Source: Comamonadaceae bacterium (GTDB taxonomy: Bacteria; Pseudomonadota; Gammaproteobacteria; Burkholderiales; Burkholderiaceae_C). From it: DNA of 11,903 nt. The DNA is taken from contig CANHXV010000049.1 of the NCBI GenBank assembly GCA_947464665.1, positions 1 to 11,903 of the forward strand, written 5' to 3'. Made by a program: the position numbers and the translations under genes. The notes beneath the pieces are model-generated. The model ran no database searches, was not told the DNA's origin, and was given only the letters and a program-made list of their open reading frames with translations. Below are positions 7,155 to 11,903 of the stretch, piece by piece (positions within the stretch are counted from its first letter, which is position 1; each line of letters starts with the position of its first letter).

Positions 7155-7459
7155 ACACCACAGATTTGACCCAAACCCCGATCGCTGCAGATGGCTGCTT
7201 TGAGGTGCAATTGCAAAAGAGTGGCCAAATTTTGCAGGTCGGCAAAGAGCAGTCAATTTTGAAAGCGCTGCAGGGCGCAGGGTATGACGCGCCGTTCTCT
7301 TGCGCCGAGGGTATTTGCGGCACCTGCTTGACCCCTGTCGTCGCTGGGACGCCCGACCACTGGGACAGCTACTTGACGCGCGAAGAGCAAGAAAAAGGCG
7401 ACTGCATCATGCTGTGCTGTTCACGCAGCCAGACCGCGCGTTTGGTGTTGGACCTCTGA
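7151..7459 (+). CDS. Stand-alone [2Fe-2S] ferredoxin, VanB C-terminal-domain type
   Basis: This is the electron-transfer partner for the Rieske oxygenase encoded just upstream. The 102 residues form a plant-type ferredoxin fold with iron ligands C51, C56, C59 and C89 (CAEGICGTC, then 29 residues to the fourth cysteine). GICGTCLTPV, PDHWDSYLTREEQ, CCSRS and the ending RLVLDL match the C-terminal ferredoxin domain of VanB/phthalate dioxygenase reductase-type proteins. Those proteins carry an FMN/NAD(P)H reductase of about 200 residues in front. No such domain is encoded here or anywhere in the window. The start ATG at 7151 overlaps the oxygenase stop. An in-frame TTG at 7115 would read inside the oxygenase and has no support. 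A reductase must be supplied from elsewhere, or this system is a rearranged VanAB pair. Confidence 0.9.
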   Translation: MNTTDLTQTPIAADGCFEVQLQKSGQILQVGKEQSILKALQGAGYDAPFSCAEGICGTCLTPVVAGTPDHWDSYLTREEQEKGDCIMLCCSRSQTARLVLDL

Positions 7460-7460
7460 G

Positions 7461-8201
7461 ATGAAGCACACCACATTGGTGCTGGTACCCGGTCTCATGT
7501 GCGATCACGCCGTGTGGTCTGGGGTGATGGCGCAGCTAGGATCCAAGGCGGCAAGCGCGGTGGTGCCCGATCACGGGCTGTGCGATGACATCGAAGGCAT
7601 GGCGCAGCAAATTTTGGCGTCTGTACCCGGCGATTTGGCCGTGGCGGGTCACTCCATGGGCGGGCGTGTGGCGATCGAAATGCGACGCCTAGCTCCAAAT
7701 AGAGTGCGGCATTTGGCCTTGCTGGACACTGGGTATCAGGCCTGCCCCGCGGGTGCTCAAGGCCAAGCCGAAGCGGCCAAGCGTCAGGCCTTGCTGGATG
7801 TGGCCGTGAGTCAAGGGGTTGAGGCCATGGCGCGGACCTGGGCTCAAGGCATGGTTCACCCGTCGCGTTTGACCGACGGCGCCCTGATAGATGTGATCGT
7901 CGCCATGTTCGCTCGGCGCACGCCTGTTCATTTTGCCAACCAGATTCGCGCTTTGTTGACGCGACCCGATGCCAGCCCGACCCTTCAAGGCATTGCCGGA
8001 ACGGTCCACCTGATCTGTGGTGCACAAGACAGTTGGTCTCCCGTTGCACAGCACCGAGCCATGGCCAATTTGTTGCCCCTGTCGGTGTTATCCGTCATTG
8101 AGTCAGCGGGTCACATGGCACCCATGGAGCAACCTGAAGCGGTGGCGCTGGCGCTGGCCAAATGGCTCGCATCCCCACCCTTGGCGACGGAGTCTTTGTG
8201 A
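7461..8201 (+). CDS. Alpha/beta-fold hydrolase
   Basis: This is a 246-residue cytoplasmic hydrolase of the alpha/beta superfamily. The N-terminal strand LVLVPGLMCD supplies a probable oxyanion loop. The nucleophile elbow is GHSMGG with S65. D190 (GAQDSW) and H218 (SAGHMAPME) complete the catalytic triad, and a helical cap lies between about residues 110 and 165. Family members of this size include esterases, C-C bond hydrolases and enol-lactone hydrolases, and the specific reaction cannot be told. It starts one base after the ferredoxin stop and its own stop overlaps the next gene, so it belongs to the catabolic operon. It may hydrolyse an ester, lactone or ring-cleavage product of the imported aromatic, which is inference. 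Confidence 0.88.
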   Translation: MKHTTLVLVPGLMCDHAVWSGVMAQLGSKAASAVVPDHGLCDDIEGMAQQILASVPGDLAVAGHSMGGRVAIEMRRLAPNRVRHLALLDTGYQACPAGAQGQAEAAKRQALLDVAVSQGVEAMARTWAQGMVHPSRLTDGALIDVIVAMFARRTPVHFANQIRALLTRPDASPTLQGIAGTVHLICGAQDSWSPVAQHRAMANLLPLSVLSVIESAGHMAPMEQPEAVALALAKWLASPPLATESL

Positions 8202-8653
8202 AATCTGATGCTGTCGACATTTCCGCTTTGCTGCTGCGCAGTGCGCACGAACAAGCCATTCAAGCTTTGATGGTGCGACTGAGTTGGGCGATTGACCACG
8301 GCGATCTGGTTGCCTTGGTGGCCTGCTTGCACCCAGATGTGGCTTTCGTCAGACCCGATGGTCAAGTGCTACAAGGCGCACAAGCGGTTCGTGATGCTTA
8401 TGCCCAGCGCGACCCTGAGCGCATCACCCGTCACCTTTTGTCCAACGTCCTTCTGACGTGGACATCCCCCGATCGTGTATCGGCCCAGTCTATGGTGTTG
8501 CTGTGGACTGGCCGTTTCAGCGATGCACCGACACCAGCGGGAAGACCCCGTGACCCGGTGCAAAAACTCGGCGAGCACCGGGATGTTTGGGCCCTTGTGG
8601 ACGAACGCTGGTGTTTGCTGCAGCGGCAGTCTGAGTTTGTGTTTTTTTGTTGA
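8198..8653 (+). CDS. NTF2/SnoaL-like small protein
   Basis: This is a 151-residue protein of the NTF2-like cone fold, which includes SnoaL-type cyclases, ketosteroid isomerase-like enzymes, dehydratases and the small subunits of ring-hydroxylating dioxygenases. The N-terminal helix pair with the pattern AIDHGDLVALVACLHPDVAFVRPDG (about residues 30-54) and the C-terminal strands HRDVWALVDERWCLLQRQSEFVFF fit the fold. I chose GTG at 8198: GGAG at 8189-8192 is well spaced from it, and it forms a GTGA overlap with the hydrolase stop. An ATG at 8162 would start inside the hydrolase gene. The role is unclear. It may be an accessory or beta-like subunit for the oxygenase, or an isomerase or dehydratase in the same pathway. 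VanA enzymes normally lack a beta subunit, so an independent enzyme is somewhat more likely. Confidence 0.82.
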   Translation: MKSDAVDISALLLRSAHEQAIQALMVRLSWAIDHGDLVALVACLHPDVAFVRPDGQVLQGAQAVRDAYAQRDPERITRHLLSNVLLTWTSPDRVSAQSMVLLWTGRFSDAPTPAGRPRDPVQKLGEHRDVWALVDERWCLLQRQSEFVFFC

Positions 8654-8683
8654 GCCTGTTTCACTGCAGGCCATTTATTTTTT
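8654..8683 (+). terminator. Terminator-like hairpin between the catabolic genes and dctP
   Basis: GCCTGT (8654-8659) pairs with GCAGGC (8666-8671) through five Watson-Crick pairs and one G-U pair, around a six-base loop. A T-rich tract with a run of six T (8678-8683) follows. The stem is short, so it would be a weak or partial terminator. It begins right after the stop of the NTF2-like gene. It could lower or uncouple transporter expression relative to the upstream genes. Confidence 0.35.
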
Positions 8684-8708
8684 CCTTTCACCTAACCAGG
8701 AGACTTTC

Positions 8709-9749
8709 ATGACCTTTCAAAACAGATGGATACGCGGTGCTGCCGTGCTGGCCCTTGCAGCTGCAACTGCAGCGTCTGCTCAAGCCCAAGAAGTGATTCT
8801 CAAAGTGCACCACATTTGGCCCACCATGGCCATTGGTCACAGCCGCGTGGTAGCACCTTGGTGTGAAGCCATCGCCAAAGACTCCAATAACCGCATGCGC
8901 TGCCAAATCCTGCCCGCCATGACGGGTGGCGGCACACCTGCCCAATTGGTCGACCGTGTCAAGGACGGCGTGGATGACTTGGTGGTGACACTGCCCGGTT
9001 ACACACCTGGGCGCTTTCCAATCATGGAAGCCCTGGAGTTGCCCTTCATGACCAACACCGCCGAGTCGGCCTCTGCTGCGGCTTGGGACTATTACAGCAA
9101 GTACGCGACCAAGGAATTCACCGGTAGCAAAATTTTGGCCACCTGGGTTCACGATGAGGGCTTTGTCAGCACTTCTGGCAAATCCATCCGAACCATGGAA
9201 GACTTCAAAGGCTTGAAGATCCGCGCGGCTAGCCGTCAATCCAGCAAACTCTTGGCCCGATTGGGCGCCACTCCTGTGGGCATGCCGATTCCGCCCGTGG
9301 CCGACGCAATGACCAAAGGCACGATCGATGGTTTCATGACCGCATGGGAAATCATTCCAGCATTCAAGCTGCACGAAGTCAGCAAGTACCACACTGAAAT
9401 TGAATCCAGCCGACCCTCGATGTTCACGGCAGGTTTCGTGATGGCGATGAACCAGGCTAAGTACGACAGCTTGCCTGCAGACTTGAAAAGCGTGATCGAT
9501 AAAAACAGCGGCGCGACTCTGTCCCGCACCATTGGTCGTTATTGGGATGAGGCCACCGCCACTGGACGCAATGCGGCTGTGGCCCGTGGCAATGTCTTCA
9601 ACAAGATCAGCGCTGCCGAGACCGACCGATGGATCCAGGCTTCAGCGCCGCTTTACGACGAATGGGTCGCCGACATGGACAAGCGGGGTTTGCCAGGCAA
9701 GCAAATGCTGCAAGACGCTAAAGACATGGTCAAGAAATACAGCAAGTGA
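8709..9749 (+). CDS. dctP: TRAP transporter substrate-binding protein DctP
   Basis: This is the periplasmic solute-binding protein of a tripartite ATP-independent transporter; it captures an organic acid and hands it to DctQM. The 346-residue precursor starts with a Sec signal peptide (basic N-region with R6 and R9, hydrophobic core 10-22, probable cleavage after AQA at 24-26). The mature protein has DctP-family features. LKIRAAS carries R172, the likely conserved arginine that pairs with the substrate carboxylate, and TKGTIDGFMTAWEI is the typical late motif. The ATG at 8709 is preceded by a clear AGGAGA at 8698-8703. The longer in-frame reading from 8475 runs through the NTF2-like gene and is rejected. 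The substrate is unknown; context suggests an aromatic or related carboxylate. A hairpin follows the gene. Confidence 0.95.
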   Translation: MTFQNRWIRGAAVLALAAATAASAQAQEVILKVHHIWPTMAIGHSRVVAPWCEAIAKDSNNRMRCQILPAMTGGGTPAQLVDRVKDGVDDLVVTLPGYTPGRFPIMEALELPFMTNTAESASAAAWDYYSKYATKEFTGSKILATWVHDEGFVSTSGKSIRTMEDFKGLKIRAASRQSSKLLARLGATPVGMPIPPVADAMTKGTIDGFMTAWEIIPAFKLHEVSKYHTEIESSRPSMFTAGFVMAMNQAKYDSLPADLKSVIDKNSGATLSRTIGRYWDEATATGRNAAVARGNVFNKISAAETDRWIQASAPLYDEWVADMDKRGLPGKQMLQDAKDMVKKYSK

Positions 9750-9758
9750 TCCTGTGCT

Positions 9759-9779
9759 TGCCCCTCGTTCTGAGGGGCA
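9759..9779 (+). other. Intercistronic stem-loop between dctP and dctQ
   Basis: TGCCCCTC (9759-9766) and GAGGGGCA (9772-9779) are exact complements around a five-base loop. Five more pairs including wobbles extend the stem to 9754-9784. No T-run follows, so a full intrinsic terminator is unlikely. Such hairpins after binding-protein genes often protect the upstream message or partially stop transcription, giving more binding protein than membrane subunits. That role is inference here. Confidence 0.65.
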
Positions 9780-9806
9780 GGTGCTGCGTCTTTGAATCGG
9801 AAATCC

Positions 9807-10304
9807 ATGATGTCTTCGTCAATGCTTTTAGCGCCCCTGTGCCGGGCTTTTGGGATGGTGGGTGCTGCTGTGGCATTGGCTACCGGTGGCCTGACCTTGG
9901 TGAGTGTGATCATGCGCTCTGTATGGTCTCAACCCATCCCTGGGGATGTGGAAATGACCCAAATGGGCATTGCTTTTGCCATCTCCATGTGTCTGCCCTA
10001 TTGCCAGTTGCAAAGAGGAAACATCATGGTGGATTTCTTCACCCAGTCCAGCTCAGAAGGCACTCGCAAACGTCTGGATGCCATAGGCCAACTCTCGTTG
10101 GTCTTGCTCTATGGCTTGTTGGCCTGGCGTACCAGCGTCGGCGCTGTCTCGGTTCGCGAAGCCGGTGAAACCACCATGATCATCAGCTTGCCCATGTGGT
10201 GGGCCTATGCCTGCTTGGCGCCGGGCTTGGCTTTGGCTGGGTGGGTGGCTTTGGTACAAGGCCTGTTCGTTGATGGCAAGTCCCTTCCAGTGGCGGCACC
10301 ATGA
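9807..10304 (+). CDS. dctQ: TRAP transporter small membrane subunit DctQ
   Basis: This is the four-helix small subunit that pairs with DctM in the inner membrane and is needed for transport. It has 165 residues from ATG 9807, with predicted membrane segments at about 15-37, 48-65, 92-112 and 127-150. The pattern PIPGDVEMTQMG after the first helix is characteristic of the family. An upstream TTG at 9792 would add five residues. I prefer the ATG pair at 9807/9810 because GGA (9799-9801) is suitably spaced, but the start is not certain. The end overlaps dctM as ATGA, indicating coupled translation. Position between dctP and dctM confirms the assignment. Confidence 0.93.
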   Translation: MMSSSMLLAPLCRAFGMVGAAVALATGGLTLVSVIMRSVWSQPIPGDVEMTQMGIAFAISMCLPYCQLQRGNIMVDFFTQSSSEGTRKRLDAIGQLSLVLLYGLLAWRTSVGAVSVREAGETTMIISLPMWWAYACLAPGLALAGWVALVQGLFVDGKSLPVAAP

Positions 10305-11635
10305 TGCAGTGGGCGCCCCAAATTGGCTTGGCGATGTTTGTGGCCATGGTAGTGCTCATGGCCTTGCGCATTCCTATCGCAGCGGCGATGTTCATTCCCG
10401 GTTTGCTGGGTTATGGCTTGATGAGCGACAGCGCCACAGCGCTCAACTTCCTCAAAGGCAGCGCGGTGGCAAGGCTCACGGTGTACGAGTTGAGCGTCAT
10501 TCCTTTGTTTTTGCTGATGGGGCAATTTGCAACGCAAGGCGGACTCAGCCGAGACCTTTTCAAAGCGGCCGCTGCTTTGGTCGGACATGTGCGTGGCGGT
10601 TTGGCCATGGCCTCCGTGTTGTCTGCTGGCGCATTTGGCGCGGTCTGTGGCTCATCGGTTGCAACATCGGCAACCATCACTCAAGTGGCCTACCCTGAGA
10701 TGCGCCGCCATGGCTACCAAGGGCGCTTGTCCACGGCTTCTTTGGCTGCGGGCGGAACCTTGGGTATTTTGATTCCCCCTTCCGTGCCGCTGGTGGTGTA
10801 TGCCATCTTAACTGAGCAAAACATTGCCAAGTTGTTCGCGGCGGCCATCATCCCAGGTTTGTTGGCCATGCTGGGTTACTTGGTGGTCATTGGCTTTTAT
10901 GCACGCGCTCGGCCCGAAATGGCGCCTTTAACCCCGGCGTTGCCGTGGTCAGAAAAATGGTCCGCTTTGCTTTCGATATGGCCTATCGTGGCGGTCTTTG
11001 TGGTGGTGTTTGGCGGCATTTATGGTGGGTTCTTCTCGCCCACGGAGGGTGCAGGCGTGGGCGCTGTGTTGACCTTGCTGGTGGGCTTGGCCAAAAAAGA
11101 GCTCAAGTCGGCGGGCATGAAAGTGGCCTTGCTGAGCACCGCAGAAACCACAGCGATGGTCTTCATGATTTTCTTGGGCGCAGACATGATGAACGCCACC
11201 TTGGCCCTTACCGAAATGCCGAAAATGGTGGCTATGTGGGTGTCAGGTTTGCCGGTGGCTCCCTTGGGCATTGTGATGGCGGTCCTGGTTTTGTACATCG
11301 TGTTGGGTTGCGTCATGGACGAGTTGTCCATGCTGTTGTTGACCATTCCCGTGATCTTCCCGGCCGTCATGGCGCTGGATTTGTGGAGTTTGTCCTATGA
11401 GCTCAAAGCCTTGTGGTTTGGCATTTTGGTGCTGATGACGGTTAGCTTTGGCTTGATTGCACCCCCGGTCGGCTTGAACGTGTATGTGGTCAACAGCTTG
11501 GCCAGAGATGTGCCCATGCGTGAAACCTACCAGGGTTTGATCCCTTTCTTGGCATGGGACCTTAGCAGAATGGTGGTCTTGTTGATGGTTCCTTCTTTGA
11601 GCCTGTGGTTGGTTGGGCAGTTGTTCACGCGATGA
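10301..11635 (+). CDS. dctM: TRAP transporter large permease subunit DctM
   Basis: This is the substrate- and sodium-translocating subunit of the TRAP system. The 444-residue protein is hydrophobic throughout with about 12 membrane segments. It shows family patterns such as GAFGAVCGSSVATSATI (about residues 107-123), AAGGTLGILIPPSVPLVVY (about 148-166), GGFFSPTEGAGVGA (about 244-257) and the C-terminal FGLIAPPVGLNVYV (about 386-399). The ATG at 10301 overlaps the dctQ stop; a second ATG directly follows it. Length and motifs are normal, with no sign of damage. It appears to be the last gene of the operon. I see no convincing intrinsic terminator in the 119 bases before the tRNA gene. Confidence 0.96.
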   Translation: MMQWAPQIGLAMFVAMVVLMALRIPIAAAMFIPGLLGYGLMSDSATALNFLKGSAVARLTVYELSVIPLFLLMGQFATQGGLSRDLFKAAAALVGHVRGGLAMASVLSAGAFGAVCGSSVATSATITQVAYPEMRRHGYQGRLSTASLAAGGTLGILIPPSVPLVVYAILTEQNIAKLFAAAIIPGLLAMLGYLVVIGFYARARPEMAPLTPALPWSEKWSALLSIWPIVAVFVVVFGGIYGGFFSPTEGAGVGAVLTLLVGLAKKELKSAGMKVALLSTAETTAMVFMIFLGADMMNATLALTEMPKMVAMWVSGLPVAPLGIVMAVLVLYIVLGCVMDELSMLLLTIPVIFPAVMALDLWSLSYELKALWFGILVLMTVSFGLIAPPVGLNVYVVNSLARDVPMRETYQGLIPFLAWDLSRMVVLLMVPSLSLWLVGQLFTR

Positions 11636-11754
11636 GTCCGCGTTGTTGAATGGGCGCCGCTTTTGACATCCTGGGCATCACGGGACCAAGCTTTGACGCC
11701 ATCGCGCTGGCAGGTAGGCAAACCAAGTACCGCGAAGGGTGGCGAATTGGCGTT

Positions 11755-11830
11755 TGGTGCGGCTGGCGGGGATCGAACCCACGACCCTTGGCTTCGGAGG
11801 CCAATACTCTATCCACTGAGCTACAGCCGC
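11755..11830 (-). tRNA. tRNA-Arg (anticodon CCG)
   Basis: Read on the minus strand, a 76-base cloverleaf is visible. The acceptor stem is GCGGCTG pairing with CAGCCGC, the D-arm begins GCTCAGTGGATAGAG, and the anticodon stem TTGGC/GCCAA encloses the loop CTCCGAA with anticodon CCG. The T-arm contains GGTTCGATCC, and an encoded CCA follows discriminator A. CCG reads the arginine codon CGG. On the minus strand, CATAAT (11865-11860) is a possible -10 element followed by a G/C-rich discriminator, as seen in stringently controlled stable-RNA promoters; no convincing -35 was found. The gene converges on dctM. Confidence 0.95.
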
Positions 11831-11903
11831 GCCTGATTCATTGCTGAGAGTGGACGCCGATTATGGCATGCGCCCCCTTATTTCATGGATTTCAAGGGCG
11901 AAG

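Noticed and set aside
8475..8708. Longer N-terminus for DctP
   Set aside because: It would overlap the NTF2-like gene in another frame. The ATG at 8709 has a clear AGGAGA and begins a proper signal peptide.
11755..11830. tRNA-Arg as the attachment site of a mobile element
   Set aside because: No integrase gene, no duplicated tRNA 3' end and no direct repeat is visible in the window.
11650..11847. A 65-residue plus-strand protein
   Set aside because: Most of it is the antisense of the tRNA-Arg gene; only the first part is mentioned as a possible remnant.

Overview
The window looks like a chromosomal segment from a betaproteobacterium of the order Burkholderiales, probably Comamonadaceae. The basis is the mreB-mreC-mreD-mrdA gene order, the style of the encoded proteins and the TRAP/Rieske catabolic genes. 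This placement is inference from protein resemblance, and no search was run.

Region 1 (1-4097, plus strand) is the rod-shape cluster. It holds the 3' two-thirds of mreB, then mreC, mreD (4-base overlap with mreC) and mrdA/PBP2. mrdA carries an in-frame TAA at 3426-3428. The downstream codons continue the same PBP2 reading frame without a shift, so this is one gene broken by one nonsense codon or one miscalled base, not two genes. The KTG active-site motif lies beyond the stop. rodA, often found after mrdA in this order, is absent.

Region 2 (4098-5294) is visibly AT-rich. It holds a minus-strand pair, a winged-helix regulator (5128-4793) followed by a small multi-pass membrane protein (4698-4150). 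A perfect 12-bp inverted repeat sits between them. A perfect 11-bp inverted repeat, a candidate promoter and a TGTATACA palindrome lie between this pair and the divergent operon to the right.

Region 3 (5295-11635, plus strand) is one compact catabolic and transport operon. Its order is: GntR/FCD regulator, VanA-type Rieske oxygenase, stand-alone VanB-like [2Fe-2S] ferredoxin without a reductase domain, alpha/beta hydrolase, NTF2/SnoaL-like protein, and a complete TRAP transporter (DctP, DctQ, DctM). From the regulator to the NTF2-like gene, neighbours overlap or are at most 3 bases apart. The transporter part is set off by a terminator-like hairpin before dctP, and a second hairpin lies between dctP and dctQ. 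The likely logic is that the TRAP system imports an organic acid, probably a methoxylated or otherwise substituted aromatic. The oxygenase and ferredoxin attack it, the hydrolase and NTF2-like protein act on it or its products, and the GntR regulator senses it. The substrate cannot be read from the sequence.

Region 4 (11636-11903) has a short stretch with no supported gene, then a minus-strand tRNA-Arg(CCG). No CRISPR array, insertion sequence or phage gene was seen.
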